Positions 51,908-61,640 of a stretch of DNA of 64,000 nt are shown in pieces. The stretch comes from Oscillospiraceae bacterium. Its GTDB lineage: Bacteria; Bacillota; Clostridia; Oscillospirales; Acutalibacteraceae. The stretch is taken from positions 1 to 64,000 of the forward strand of contig SVPD01000006.1 in NCBI GenBank assembly GCA_015066045.1, written 5' to 3'. Every line of letters starts with the position of its first letter. Position 1 is the first letter of the stretch. The notes beneath the pieces were generated by a model. The model ran no database searches and had not been told where the DNA came from. It saw only the letters and a list, made by a program, of their open reading frames with translations. The translations under genes were made by a program, and so were the position numbers.

Positions 51908-52927
51908 TCAGCAGTAAACACTTCTGAAATCGTACATTTCCTTTGTGTTATCCTCGTCCGTATGTATAGTAATGAGTGTGCCTGCCAGTGAAGCCTTGGG
52001 AGTTACGTGGTAGTAGGTGCCGTTATAAAAGCTGCACTGTGCCGTTGCGGGATGATTGTGTCCCATAGAGAGAAGACCGACGCAGCCGCTCTGAGTGAAA
52101 GCATCGTCGAGGGGCTGATTTTTGGGGATATTGTACTTTTCGGGACGGACGTTAAGCACGGGATAGCCGAATTTATACATTTTTCCGTCTTTGGCGGCAC
52201 GCAGGAAGTTCGGTGTGTTTTCGTGTAGGAAAACGCTGATAAATATATTTTCGTTTTCGCTCTGCTTTTGAGCGATTTTTTCTCTGCACCAGCTTACCTG
52301 GTCCTCGTGAACATAGCCGTAAATGTGGTCGGGATCCTCATTGTCATAGTCCATAGTGTCGAGGAATAAAAGAGAATGAGTGACCTCGTTTTCAAAGGTT
52401 ATGTCCACAGTGTACTGACATCCGCCGGATATGTCGGGCTCGTCGGCAACCAGACAGTGCTCATACTGAGAAAGATAGGCTACCACATCTTCGGATGTGC
52501 CGTAGTTCACACCGTCGTTATTGCCCGGAACATAGGACCAGTATTGGTCAGCTTCCTCGAAAAGCTCTGCCACGGTGCGAAGCACATAGGCTTTATTGAA
52601 ATCACCGTCGTTTCCGTCGTCTATCATATCTCCGGAAATTACCACCAGGTCAGGCTCGTATTTGTCGGTTAGGTTTTCAATTTTGCTGAGAGTGAGCATA
52701 TCTGATAAGGTAATGCCTGTGGTGAAATGGGTGTCACTGAACTGCAGGACAGTGAAATCACCGTTTTCGTCGGCAGGGAGAGTGGGCAGCTCTTTTTGTG
52801 CGCTGACTGTCTGTGCGAAGCCTGAGATATCACCCTTGCTTTTCATTTCCTCTGCCAAAGGGCCGCCTGACTGCAGAGAAATAACCATAGTGATAAAGGC
52901 TATGAGTGTGGCTAAAAAGTTTGTCAT
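51908..52927 (-). CDS. Secreted metallophosphoesterase
   Basis: This 339-residue protein has a signal-anchor (about 1-25, MTNFLATLIAFITMVISLQSGG). The calcineurin-like motifs are LQFSDTHF, VISGDMIDDG, YVPGNNDGV and FLHENTPN, closing with MGHNHP. A two-metal site hydrolyses phosphomonoesters or diesters outside the membrane. It resembles purple-acid-like phosphodiesterases of Firmicutes. The minus strand has AAAGAGGTAAG before the ATG. It is divergent from the sugar transporter at 53323, with a strongly structured region between. Confidence 0.87.
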   Translation of the reverse strand: MTNFLATLIAFITMVISLQSGGPLAEEMKSKGDISGFAQTVSAQKELPTLPADENGDFTVLQFSDTHFTTGITLSDMLTLSKIENLTDKYEPDLVVISGDMIDDGNDGDFNKAYVLRTVAELFEEADQYWSYVPGNNDGVNYGTSEDVVAYLSQYEHCLVADEPDISGGCQYTVDITFENEVTHSLLFLDTMDYDNEDPDHIYGYVHEDQVSWCREKIAQKQSENENIFISVFLHENTPNFLRAAKDGKMYKFGYPVLNVRPEKYNIPKNQPLDDAFTQSGCVGLLSMGHNHPATAQCSFYNGTYYHVTPKASLAGTLITIHTDEDNTKEMYDFRSVYC

Positions 52928-53322
52928 ATTCTTACCTCTTTCTTTATGAAATCCTGATGTGTTTTCGTGTCAGTGTTTTACCTCCTATATCAAAAAGTGT
53001 GTGCAAACCGAAATCTGCACACACGAAAAATGCAGTTCCGATTTAGCTACCACACAAAATCTGACATACCCTCGCACAAGAAGAAATGCGAAAATAGAAG
53101 TCTGCATTTTTACCGGAATAAAAAAGCACACCTCTTGCGGCAGGGGAAAATATTCAGATTTCGTGTGGTGGCTTTATTATATCAAACATATTATTTCCTT
53201 TCAAGTAAAATCTATCCTTTTTTATTCGTCAATATATCCAAAAACCTTCCTCTTTTTTCTATAACCCTAAAGGGCGAAACTGTGTTATAATTAAAAATAA
53301 GAAATCACAGGAGGTAAGATAA
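52928..53322. repeat. 395-bp intergenic region with nested inverted repeats
   Basis: There is no gene here. Arms are GTGTGTGC/GCACACAC (52997-53004 and 53017-53024), AAAAATGCAG/CTGCATTTTT (53026-53035 and 53102-53111) and a 20-bp pair at 53045-53064 and 53154-53173 (AGCTACCACAC... against ...GTGTGGTGGCT, 18 of 20 matching). The motif CACACNAAATCTG appears in both orientations. This may be a MITE-like insertion, an operator cluster or a structured leader. A -10 TATAAT at 53284-53289 and GGAGGTAAG precede the transporter ATG. Confidence 0.55.
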
Positions 53323-54819
53323 ATGAATACTTACACCAAAAAAGAAAGGAATATGTACCTTATCGGTCTGGCGGGACAGAATATTATCTACAATATCATC
53401 GCCACAGGTATGACCTTTTATTTTCAGAGCGTAATCTTTATTCCCGCTATGGCTATCAGCGTGATTACGGGCGTGGCCAGAGTATGGGATGCCATCAACG
53501 ATCCGATGATGGGAACCATAGTAGACAGAACGAGAAGCAAATACGGTAAATGCCGTCCCTATCTTTTCTTCGTGCCCGGCATAGTGTGCATCACGACTAT
53601 CCTTACATTCATAAACGGGCAGTACTCCTCATCCAACCCTGCCTCTACCAACGCCGTGATTATCGGCTGGGCAGCGGTTTCCTACATCCTCTGGGGTATG
53701 ACCTACACTGCCGGTGACATTCCCATATGGGGTATTACGGCACTTATGACCGAGGATGATAAGGACAGAGCCAAGCTGCTCGGTCTGGCCAGACTCGTTG
53801 CAGGTATCGGCGGCGGTGTGGTTCTCGTGGCACTTATTCCCGCTTCACAGGGCGTGGGTGCATCCTTCGCTGAAAGTATGGGACAGGCCAAAGGTCTGCA
53901 GATGGGCTTTATTGTGGTCTGCGGCGGTCTAACTGTTCTCGGCTCACTTCTTTTCCAGTGTGCCGCCTTCGCCAAAGAGAGAGTAGTGCAGCCCTCCGAC
54001 GAGCATAAGGGCTTTATAGATAATGTAAAGATTATGTGGAACTGTAAGCCCTTCCGCCGTATTCTCATCTCAGGCGTTATAAAGGCACCTACTCAGATTC
54101 TTTCTCTGGTAGCTATGACTCTTCTTTCCTATTATTTCGGTGATAACGGCGGCAGCGGTCAGAGCTATATGCTTTATATGGCAGTGCTCGGCGGACCGAT
54201 GTTTATAGGTATGTTCGGTGCTATGGCTATCGTACCCAAGCTTTGTGAAAAATTTGAAAAGAAGACTGTTTATAACGGCACAAGCATCATCGGTGCCATT
54301 CCCTTCGGTCTTATCTTTGTGGCATATCTTATCGACGGCACAGGTCTTTACAGGCCCGGCTGGCTCCCTGTAATGGCCGTTCTCTTCCTTATCGCAGGTG
54401 CAGGTACAGGTGCATCGGGCGTTATCCAGTCCATTATGATAGCTGACTGCGTAGACTATGACGAATACCACACGGGCTACCGTCCCGACGGTGTGTTCTT
54501 CTCCGGTCAGTCCTTCATCACCAAGCTCGGTGCAGGTCTCTCTTCCTTCATTCAGGGTATCGTTTTTGCAGCCGTAGGCTTCAGCGGTGATGCGGTCAAG
54601 GCATGTAATGAGGCTCTTGCCGCTTCTCCTGCCACAGACTTTATGTTTGCCACGGCTCCTGAGTTTGAGCCCTACCGCTTCGGTATGTTCTTCCTTATCA
54701 CCATTCCTGCCTTCGTAAGCAGCCTCATTTCCGTTATTCCTATGAGCAGATACGAAATTTCGAGCGAGGAATACGCAGGCATTCTTACGGCACTTAACGC
54801 TAAGAGAAACGCTGAATAA
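53323..54819 (+). CDS. GPH-family sugar:cation symporter (MelB-like) 1
   Basis: This 498-residue protein has 12 hydrophobic segments. The family signature is DAINDPMMGTIVDRTRSKYGKCRPYLFF (core: DAINDPMMGTIVDRTRS), with KYGKCRPY also seen in melibiose carriers. GDIPIWGITALMTEDDKDRAKLLG and DYDEYHTGYRPDGVFFSG are typical later motifs (short cores: YHTGYRPDGVFFSG). It imports a glycoside or disaccharide with a cation. It lies in its own unit ahead of an esterase gene. A second GPH carrier is on the opposite strand at 55765-57306. Confidence 0.9.
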   Translation: MNTYTKKERNMYLIGLAGQNIIYNIIATGMTFYFQSVIFIPAMAISVITGVARVWDAINDPMMGTIVDRTRSKYGKCRPYLFFVPGIVCITTILTFINGQYSSSNPASTNAVIIGWAAVSYILWGMTYTAGDIPIWGITALMTEDDKDRAKLLGLARLVAGIGGGVVLVALIPASQGVGASFAESMGQAKGLQMGFIVVCGGLTVLGSLLFQCAAFAKERVVQPSDEHKGFIDNVKIMWNCKPFRRILISGVIKAPTQILSLVAMTLLSYYFGDNGGSGQSYMLYMAVLGGPMFIGMFGAMAIVPKLCEKFEKKTVYNGTSIIGAIPFGLIFVAYLIDGTGLYRPGWLPVMAVLFLIAGAGTGASGVIQSIMIADCVDYDEYHTGYRPDGVFFSGQSFITKLGAGLSSFIQGIVFAAVGFSGDAVKACNEALAASPATDFMFATAPEFEPYRFGMFFLITIPAFVSSLISVIPMSRYEISSEEYAGILTALNAKRNAE

Positions 54820-54827
54820 AATTATAA

Positions 54828-54866
54828 AAATGCTCTTATAAATGTATCATATAAGGGCATTTTTTA
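54828..54866 (+). terminator. Terminator of GPH carrier 1
   Basis: AATGCTCTTATA (54829-54840) pairs with TATAAGGGCATT (54850-54861), with G-T pairs, followed by TTTTT. Confidence 0.8.
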
Positions 54867-54870
54867 TGTG

Positions 54871-54899
54871 TTGAAATAATCTTGGCGGTATGATATAAT
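54871..54899 (+). promoter_or_regulatory. Promoter of the esterase gene
   Basis: TTGAAA (54871-54876), 17 bp and TATAAT (54894-54899, preceded by TGA). A GGAGG site lies nine bases before the ATG at 54933. Confidence 0.75.
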
Positions 54900-54932
54900 C
54901 TGTCTGAAAAATTTACACAGGAGGTTGCTGCA

Positions 54933-55676
54933 ATGAAGCTTTCCGAATTATTCAGTCGGTGGTGCGACGCTCTGAGACCAAACAGATACGGACTGAAGGA
55001 ATATCTGCTGAATGACGGTAAAAAGCATCCCTTTGCGGTTATCTGTCCGGGCGGTGGCTACGGTATGGTTTGCTCGGCAGGTGAGGGTGCTCCCTTCGCC
55101 AAAAAGCTCAATAGGCTCGGCTATCACGCATTTGTGGTTTATTACCGTGTAAAGGATAAGGCAAAATACCCTAATCCGCAGGAGGATTTAAAGAGAGCCA
55201 TAGAGGAGATTTTTGCTCACGCTGAGGAGTGGAGGCTCGACACGGATAACTGGTCAGTTTGGGGAAGCTCTGCGGGCGGTCATCTGGTTGCCTCCTACCA
55301 TACGGAAAATCGGGGTACATCGAAGCCTACGGCTCTGGTGCTGGTTTATCCTGTTATAACTATGGGTGAGCATACTCATAAAGGCTCGAGAGATAATCTT
55401 CTCGGAAAGAATGCGGATGAGGAAATGATAAGAAAGCTTTCCGCCGAGTGTAATATCACCCCTGATTATCCTGCTTCTTTTATCTGGTACGGTACTGCAG
55501 ACGATGTGGTAGCACCTCTTAACACTGAAATGATGGCCGAGGCGCTGAAAGACTGCTCTGTCCCGTGCAGGGTAGAAAAATATGAGGGAATAGGCCACGG
55601 TGCAGGTCTGGCAAAGGGGACAGCAGCAGAGGTGTGGTTTGAGCACGCCGTAGAGTTCTGGCAGAGTCAGAAGTGA
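54933..55676 (+). CDS. Alpha/beta-hydrolase, acetylxylan-esterase-like
   Basis: This 247-residue single-domain hydrolase has oxyanion-hole residues in VICPGGGYGMV, nucleophile Ser113 in WGSSAGGH, Asp in WYGTADDVVA and His in GIGHGAGL, in family order. Proteins of this type (BD-FAE/AXE-like, no signal peptide) deacetylate imported oligosaccharides in the cytoplasm. It lies between two GPH sugar carriers and near a mannosidase. This fits a pathway that removes acetyl groups from mannan or xylan fragments after uptake. Confidence 0.88.
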   Translation: MKLSELFSRWCDALRPNRYGLKEYLLNDGKKHPFAVICPGGGYGMVCSAGEGAPFAKKLNRLGYHAFVVYYRVKDKAKYPNPQEDLKRAIEEIFAHAEEWRLDTDNWSVWGSSAGGHLVASYHTENRGTSKPTALVLVYPVITMGEHTHKGSRDNLLGKNADEEMIRKLSAECNITPDYPASFIWYGTADDVVAPLNTEMMAEALKDCSVPCRVEKYEGIGHGAGLAKGTAAEVWFEHAVEFWQSQK

Positions 55677-55696
55677 AAAATTAAATTAAGCACATA

Positions 55697-55756
55697 AAAA
55701 AACAGATGTATCTCGGCTGAAATCAGCCGGAATACGTCTGTTTTACTGCTTTTTGC
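55697..55756. repeat. Dispersed hairpin repeat, copy 3
   Basis: AACAGATGTAT (55701-55711) faces ATACGTCTGTT (55732-55742); the inner GGCTGAAATCAGCC is itself a hairpin and matches the middle of copy 1. The flank TTTTACTGCTTTTTGC echoes copy 1. It terminates both convergent neighbours. Confidence 0.7.
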
Positions 55757-55764
55757 GGGAGCCT

Positions 55765-57306
55765 TTATTTTAAGCTGCTATGCTTTGCGCGGATTTCCTC
55801 CAGCTCCTCGAGAATCTGAGCGTGCTGCTTTTCGTCGAGGAAATATCTGTGAATGGGAAGTGCCTGAAGTATGCAGCCTGCAGCGGGAATGATGGTGATA
55901 AGCACCAGCATAGCTGAGGTGATTTCGGGGTATGAGGAAGCGAAATCGAGAGTGTAGTCCATACCCTTGGCAGAAGCGTCGGCGATGTTCTGTGTGAGGG
56001 TGTTTATGGTGTCGGTGTAGTTAACCGCAGAGAAAACAAGGTTTGTGATAATCGCAGTGATTGCGGCAGTAAGCTTTGCGGTGAAATTGAGTCCCGAAAA
56101 GAAAACGCCGTCGTTTCTTTTGCCTGTCCTGTGCTCCATATAGTCCACACTGTCCGCTATCATAGTGGTATTGTAAACGGTGGTAAGACCTGTAAGGAAG
56201 CCGCCGAAGAAGAGCATAATTCCCATCAGAATGAGATGCTCGTAGCCTATGAGGAAAATGAGTATGTAGGGTACTGCATTGAGGTATGATGAAACAAGAT
56301 AGACCTTTTTCTTGCCGAATTTTTTGGCGAAGGCCGTGCTGGAATTCATAGCGATAATCATACCTACGAGGAAGGGGCCGCCGAGCTTTATGAGCCAAAC
56401 GGTTTCGTTGCCGCCGTTACCGAGAACCCATTTGCAGAAATAGATGCCTGCCGAAAGCATAATGGTTTTCGTGCAGCCGAGTATGTTTGAGGCAAGAGAA
56501 CGAAGAAAAAGCTTGTTTTCCCACATAAGTCTGAGATTTTCTTTGAGTCCCGTATCCTTTTCCTTTGGTGCCTGAGCTATTCTTTCACGGATAAAGGCGA
56601 AGGGGAGTCTGAAAAGTATACCGCCGAAAAGAGCTATGGCCATAACGGCTAAAAGATAGCCCTGAGGCTCCGAGAAATATGCGAGGTCCGAGTTTGCCTT
56701 GCCTGTATTTTCGAAAAGGCCGAGATCCATCGCACCGAAGGCATCCTTTATGGGATAGAAGGCCACTACTATGATGCTGCCGATGCTGCTGATGGTTCTG
56801 GCAGCAGAGATAAGCTTGGAACGCTTTTCTTCGTCGGGAGTCATAAGGGATGTTACGCCCCATAGAGGAATGTCACCCAAGGTATAAAGTGTCTCCCAGA
56901 GCAGGAAGCTGATTATTACATAGAGAATTTTGACACCTGTGGGCAGGCTCGTGATGGGTAGGAACATCAGAACGGTGGTTACTGCTACGGGCATAGGCAC
57001 AAATTTGAGATAGGGCCTGCATTTACCCCAGCGTGTGTGAGTTCTGTCCACGACAGTACCCATAATAATATCGTTTATACCGTCCCAGACTCTGGAGATA
57101 CCCATTATCATACTGACGGCTATGGTGGGAATAATCAGAATGTCGGTGTAAAATACCTGAAGCACCGAGCCTACTACGGCATAAATTATGTTCTGACCGA
57201 ACATACCTGCCAGAAAAAAGTTACGCTCTCTGTTAGAGTAATCACCGATATCCTTCGTGGCATCGGGCCAGGATTTGCAGAGCAGCTCCTTGACTGAGTT
57301 TAACAT
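55765..57306 (-). CDS. GPH-family sugar:cation symporter (MelB-like) 2
   Basis: The ATG at 57306 is chosen for GGAGGCG just upstream, giving 513 residues with 12 hydrophobic segments. Family motifs are WDGINDIIMGTVVDRTHTRWGKCRPY (core: GTVVDRTHTRWGKCRPY), GDIPLWGVTSLMTPDEEKR, and MEHRTGKRNDGVFFSG. It is a diverged relative of the carrier at 53323. It is divergent from the GH38 mannosidase gene, so it may import that enzyme's substrate. The C-terminus carries a charged regulatory-like tail (DEKQHAQILEELEEIR). Confidence 0.9.
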   Translation of the reverse strand: MLNSVKELLCKSWPDATKDIGDYSNRERNFFLAGMFGQNIIYAVVGSVLQVFYTDILIIPTIAVSMIMGISRVWDGINDIIMGTVVDRTHTRWGKCRPYLKFVPMPVAVTTVLMFLPITSLPTGVKILYVIISFLLWETLYTLGDIPLWGVTSLMTPDEEKRSKLISAARTISSIGSIIVVAFYPIKDAFGAMDLGLFENTGKANSDLAYFSEPQGYLLAVMAIALFGGILFRLPFAFIRERIAQAPKEKDTGLKENLRLMWENKLFLRSLASNILGCTKTIMLSAGIYFCKWVLGNGGNETVWLIKLGGPFLVGMIIAMNSSTAFAKKFGKKKVYLVSSYLNAVPYILIFLIGYEHLILMGIMLFFGGFLTGLTTVYNTTMIADSVDYMEHRTGKRNDGVFFSGLNFTAKLTAAITAIITNLVFSAVNYTDTINTLTQNIADASAKGMDYTLDFASSYPEITSAMLVLITIIPAAGCILQALPIHRYFLDEKQHAQILEELEEIRAKHSSLK

Positions 57307-57504
57307 AAAAAAACACGCCTCCTTATGCTTTATGTAATGATGATAACACACTTTGTGTGCATTTTCAATAAATTAATTTTATTTAAGAAGATTATTTTGC
57401 GAAAAATAATGAAATTTTTATCAGAATGTGATATTATACATAATGAAAGATTATCAGGAAAGGAAAGACTGTCGGTGTAATGCACCCCGGTCGGAGCAAA
57501 AGAT

Positions 57505-60500
57505 ATGAGTAACACAAAGCATGTCCACACTATCGCTACGGCACATCTTGACACGGTATGGAATTGGGATTTCGAAACCACGGTCAGTAAATACATACCT
57601 CATACTCTCCGCTGGAATTTTGAGCTTTTTAAAAGACATCCTCAGTATGTGTTTAATTTCGAGGGAGCCTACAGATATGAGCTGATGGAGGAGTATTATC
57701 CCGAGCAGTTCGAAAAGCTGAAGGATTATGTGGCACGGGGAAACTGGTATCCCTGCGGTGCCGGTTGGGAAAACGGTGATGTAAACGTACCCTCACCGGA
57801 GGCTCTGTTCAGAAATTTCCTTTTAGGCAATAATTATTTCGAGGAAAAATTTTCAGTGCGAAGCAGAGACATTTTTCTTCCCGACTGCTTCGGCTTCGGC
57901 TACGCTTTGCCTTCGGTGGCGAGACATTCAAATCTTTACGGCTTCACTACTCAGAAGCTCAGCTGGGGCAGTGCATACGGTCAGCCCTTTGATTTGGGAA
58001 AATGGTACGGTCCGGACGGTAAATACATTATCGCAAGTCTGAAAATGCATAACTATGTGGCAATAATCACAAATCTTAGAAAGAGTAAGGCCATAAAGGA
58101 AAAGCTGGCTGAAAATGAAAAGCACGGACTCAATATGACCGAGATTTTCCACGGCATCGGTGACAGAGGCGGCGGACCTGTGCCTCCCTCTGTCAGAAGC
58201 ATGTGCAGAAATATGAAAAAGAACGAAGACTCAGACATAAAGGTACATTCTTCTCCGTCAGACAAGGTTTTCAAGCAGATTATGACCGAAATGACAGAGG
58301 AGGAGAGAGATAAGCTTCCCTCGTGGAAAAATGAGCTTCTTCTCACCGACCACGGCACGGCGGGCTATACATCGAGAGCTATCGGTAAGCGCTGGAACAG
58401 ACGTGGAGAGGAGCTGGCGGATATGGCCGAAAGAGCGGCGGTTACCGCACAGTGGCTCGGTGCGGCAGATTATCCGCAAAAGCAGCTCAATACCTCGTGG
58501 AAAAGAATAATCAATCATCAGTTTCACGACGATTTGCCGGGAACCTCTCTCCGGCAGGTATATCTGCGCTCGTGGAACGATTACGGTCTTTCTCTTAATC
58601 AGCTTTCCCACGAATATGAGAAAAGTGTGGCTGCAGTAGCATCTATGCTGGACACCTCCTTCTGTAAGGGGACACCTGTGATAGTAAACAATCCTCTCGA
58701 ATATGAGAGAACGGGCTGCGTAAACGTTACTCTGGACGGAGCCTTCAGCGGCATCAGGGTGCATAGCTCAGAGGGTGAGGAAATGCCCTCACAGATTATC
58801 GGTGCTGACGGAAATAAGACCGTCATTGCCTTCACTGCGGTTATGCCGCCTCATTCCTGTAAGGCTTTCGATGTGACGGAGGCCGCAGAGGGCTGTAAGG
58901 CGGAAACGGGAGTCAGGGCTACGGACACCGCACTGGAAAATGAAAGATATCTCGTTTCTCTCGACGCAAACGGTGATATCGGCTCGGTGTATGATAAGCA
59001 GCTGAAAAAAGAGCTTCTGTCCGCACCTGTTACGCTCGGAATTTTCGATAATTATGTGGGCGGCTGGCTTTATCCCGCATGGGAGGTAAAATATAAGCAG
59101 TCTGTAAGAAAGCCCGACAGAAAGGCGACCTTCCTTTCGTCTGAGGTGACGGAGAACGGCCCCGCAAGGTGTACCGTAAAGGTTATTCAGAAATCCGACG
59201 ACTCTGTTTTCACAAATAATATTTCACTGTCAGCAGGCTCGGACAGAGTGGAGGTTCAGTGTGAATTTGACTGGAACAGTCAGCACACCCTCTGTAAAAA
59301 TGTTTTCAGCTTTACCTGCGAAAATAAGGAAGCGACCTTTGATTTAGGTCTTGGCGCCATAAAAAGAGGTAATGCAAACGAAAAGGTATATGAGGTTCCT
59401 GCTCAGAAATGGGTGGATATTACCGATAAAAGTGAGGAATACGGTGTCTCTGTTTTCAGCGACTGTAAATACGGCTGGGACAAATTCAGCGATAACACAC
59501 TGAGACTTACCGTAATGCATACGCCTCTGAATAATTCACGTCCCGCCTCCATGCAGAGCATGATGGATCTGGGACTTAACAGATACGGCTACGCCATCTG
59601 TGCCCATAGCGGTGCCGATGTGACAAGAGTACAGGCCTCCGCCCGTGAATTCAGTGCACCGATGTGTGCCTTCGTTTGTGACAGGCATACAGGAGTGCTC
59701 GGCAGCTCCTACAGCTTTGCGGATATAAGTGACAAGGGCATTATAATCCGTGCCGTTAAAAAGGCCGAAAAAAGCGACGAAATAGTTATAAGAGTAAATG
59801 AGGGCGTAAACAGGGCTCATAAGGACATCAGGCTGAGCTTGGGTGACGGTATCGCATCTGCACGTGAGATTTATGCCTCTGAGGAGCATATCGGTCCGGC
59901 TGAGGTCAGGGATAACTGTCTCGTATTTGATATGAGTCCTTATGAGGTGAAAAGCTTTGCCGTTACTCTTATTCCGTCGGAGAAAAAGGGTGAAAAGGTC
60001 AGACAGTCGGCCGTGACTCTTCCTCTTAATACGAAAGCAATATCTCCGAACAGTGCCCGTGCAGGCAGCGGAATATACGGTAAAAATTACACGGTTCCCG
60101 CTGAGCTTATTCCCGACATAATCACGAGCGGCGGTACAGATTTCGTAATTGACAAGGGTGAATACGATTCTCTGCTTGCCGACGGTCAGACGGTTGCTCT
60201 CTCTCCCGGTTATGACAGGATTGCTATTCTCTGTGCAGCTCTTAACGGAGATAAGGATTTCACACTGAGGCTTGATAACAGAGAGGTGAAAATCAGAGTA
60301 AGCGACATAGAGGAGCGCCCCTATGCCTGGGATTTATACAGTATGAAGCGCACGGCGAAAATTAAAACCGATGTTCTCGGCTGGGAGTGTACCCATACTC
60401 ACTCGGAAAAGGGTGACGATTATGCGCATCAGCTTTTCTTCTTTAAATATGAGATAGATACAAAGGGTGCTTCTGCTCTTACTCTGCCGAAAGACAAGGA

Positions 60501-60708
60501 TTTATTCATCCTTTCCGCCACTCAGCTGAGCAGTCAAACAGAGTGTAAATGTGCTACCGAGCTTTACGACAGAGTGAAGGAAAGAAAATTCGCCTTTAAA
60601 ATTAAATCTCTGAAAGAAAAGGTTAATTTCATTTACAGAAAAGCTATCAGCTACGTGTGGAAAATCGATGATGCAGGAAGGATAATTTATGTATATTTTA
60701 GGCATTGA
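57505..60708 (+). CDS. GH38 alpha-mannosidase
   Basis: This 1067-residue protein has no signal peptide. The N-terminal catalytic domain begins HTIATAHLDTVWNWD (zinc ligands His14 and Asp16) and has the nucleophile Asp127 in IFLPDCFGFG. The mid-domain has NHQFHDDLPGTS with a further zinc-ligand histidine. The long C-terminal beta-rich half (about 400-950) is the usual GH38 sandwich. It would cleave alpha-mannosides taken up whole. It overlaps the ROK-kinase gene by 20 bp, and that is one base from a SIS isomerase, a coupled degradation module. About 200 bp separate it from the divergent carrier, with a TATTAT -10 near 57433. Confidence 0.92.
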   Translation: MSNTKHVHTIATAHLDTVWNWDFETTVSKYIPHTLRWNFELFKRHPQYVFNFEGAYRYELMEEYYPEQFEKLKDYVARGNWYPCGAGWENGDVNVPSPEALFRNFLLGNNYFEEKFSVRSRDIFLPDCFGFGYALPSVARHSNLYGFTTQKLSWGSAYGQPFDLGKWYGPDGKYIIASLKMHNYVAIITNLRKSKAIKEKLAENEKHGLNMTEIFHGIGDRGGGPVPPSVRSMCRNMKKNEDSDIKVHSSPSDKVFKQIMTEMTEEERDKLPSWKNELLLTDHGTAGYTSRAIGKRWNRRGEELADMAERAAVTAQWLGAADYPQKQLNTSWKRIINHQFHDDLPGTSLRQVYLRSWNDYGLSLNQLSHEYEKSVAAVASMLDTSFCKGTPVIVNNPLEYERTGCVNVTLDGAFSGIRVHSSEGEEMPSQIIGADGNKTVIAFTAVMPPHSCKAFDVTEAAEGCKAETGVRATDTALENERYLVSLDANGDIGSVYDKQLKKELLSAPVTLGIFDNYVGGWLYPAWEVKYKQSVRKPDRKATFLSSEVTENGPARCTVKVIQKSDDSVFTNNISLSAGSDRVEVQCEFDWNSQHTLCKNVFSFTCENKEATFDLGLGAIKRGNANEKVYEVPAQKWVDITDKSEEYGVSVFSDCKYGWDKFSDNTLRLTVMHTPLNNSRPASMQSMMDLGLNRYGYAICAHSGADVTRVQASAREFSAPMCAFVCDRHTGVLGSSYSFADISDKGIIIRAVKKAEKSDEIVIRVNEGVNRAHKDIRLSLGDGIASAREIYASEEHIGPAEVRDNCLVFDMSPYEVKSFAVTLIPSEKKGEKVRQSAVTLPLNTKAISPNSARAGSGIYGKNYTVPAELIPDIITSGGTDFVIDKGEYDSLLADGQTVALSPGYDRIAILCAALNGDKDFTLRLDNREVKIRVSDIEERPYAWDLYSMKRTAKIKTDVLGWECTHTHSEKGDDYAHQLFFFKYEIDTKGASALTLPKDKDLFILSATQLSSQTECKCATELYDRVKERKFAFKIKSLKEKVNFIYRKAISYVWKIDDAGRIIYVYFRH

Positions 60709-61639
60709 TATAGGCGGGACCAAATGCGCTGCCGTAACCGCCGAATATACCGACGGTAGCATCACTCTTATAAAAAAAGAAAAATGCGACACTGACCTTA
60801 AAATTTCTCCCGAAGAAATGATAAAAAGGCTTTTAGGTCTGGCAGACGGTATTCTCGAAAAAAAGCCGGATGCCGTCGGCATTTCCTGCGGAGGCCCTCT
60901 CGATTCGAAAAAGGGGATAATAATGAGTCCTCCTAATCTTCCCGGCTGGGATAATGTGGAAATAGTCAGGCTTTTCAGCGAGCATTACGGAGTAAAGGTG
61001 AGGCTGCAGAATGACGCTAACGCCTGTGCAGTGGCAGAGTGGAAATTCGGAGCCGGAAGGGGCAGCGAAAATATGATTTTTCTGACCTTCGGCACGGGAC
61101 TCGGTGCAGGTCTTATTCTCGGAGGCAGGCTTTACGGCGGTACAAATGATAATGCAGGCGAATCAGGACACATCCGTCTTGACCGCTTCGGCCCCGTCGG
61201 CTACGGAAAGGCAGGCTCCTTTGAGGGCTTCTGCAGCGGAGGAGGAATAGCTCAGTTAGGGCTTATGAAGGCTATGGAAAAGGTGCAGGCGGGTACATAT
61301 CCTGCATATTTTAAAAAGGGTATGACTGCAGAAGATATAACTGCAAAAGCGATAGCCGAGGCCGCCGACTGCGGAGATGAAACGGCTCTGGAGGTTTACG
61401 GTATCTGCGGGGAGTATCTCGGCAGGGGACTTTCTGTTCTGATTGATATTCTTAATCCCGAGGTTATCGTTATCGGAAGCATCTTTGCACGCTCGGGGCA
61501 TCTGCTCAGGGAAAGCATGGAAAAGATTATAAAAAAAGAGGCCTTGACTGCTTCGGCTGAGTGCTGCCGGATTTTACCGGCGGTTTTAGGTGAAAGCATC
61601 GGAGATTATGCCGCTGTAGCTACGGCTCTGGAGATTTGA
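60689..61639 (+). CDS. ROK-family sugar kinase
   Basis: This 316-residue kinase has the ATP motif GIDIGGTKCAAV at the N-terminus, substrate-binding NDANACAVAEWKFG, and a phosphate motif FLTFGTGLGAGLILGG. The usual ROK glutamate/histidine is in AGESGHIRL. The family's cysteine-rich zinc loop is not present; the position reads GYGKAGSFEGFCSGGGI. It phosphorylates a hexose such as mannose, glucose or N-acetylmannosamine. Position after GH38 suggests mannose. The ATG at 60689 follows GGAAGGA and overlaps the mannosidase stop by 20 bp. Confidence 0.9.
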   Translation: MYILGIDIGGTKCAAVTAEYTDGSITLIKKEKCDTDLKISPEEMIKRLLGLADGILEKKPDAVGISCGGPLDSKKGIIMSPPNLPGWDNVEIVRLFSEHYGVKVRLQNDANACAVAEWKFGAGRGSENMIFLTFGTGLGAGLILGGRLYGGTNDNAGESGHIRLDRFGPVGYGKAGSFEGFCSGGGIAQLGLMKAMEKVQAGTYPAYFKKGMTAEDITAKAIAEAADCGDETALEVYGICGEYLGRGLSVLIDILNPEVIVIGSIFARSGHLLRESMEKIIKKEALTASAECCRILPAVLGESIGDYAAVATALEI

Positions 61640-61640
61640 T

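Noticed and set aside
52959..53290. Two overlapping frames of about 100 codons in the phosphoesterase-transporter gap
   Set aside because: They translate the inverted-repeat region, overlap each other and lack ribosome binding sites.
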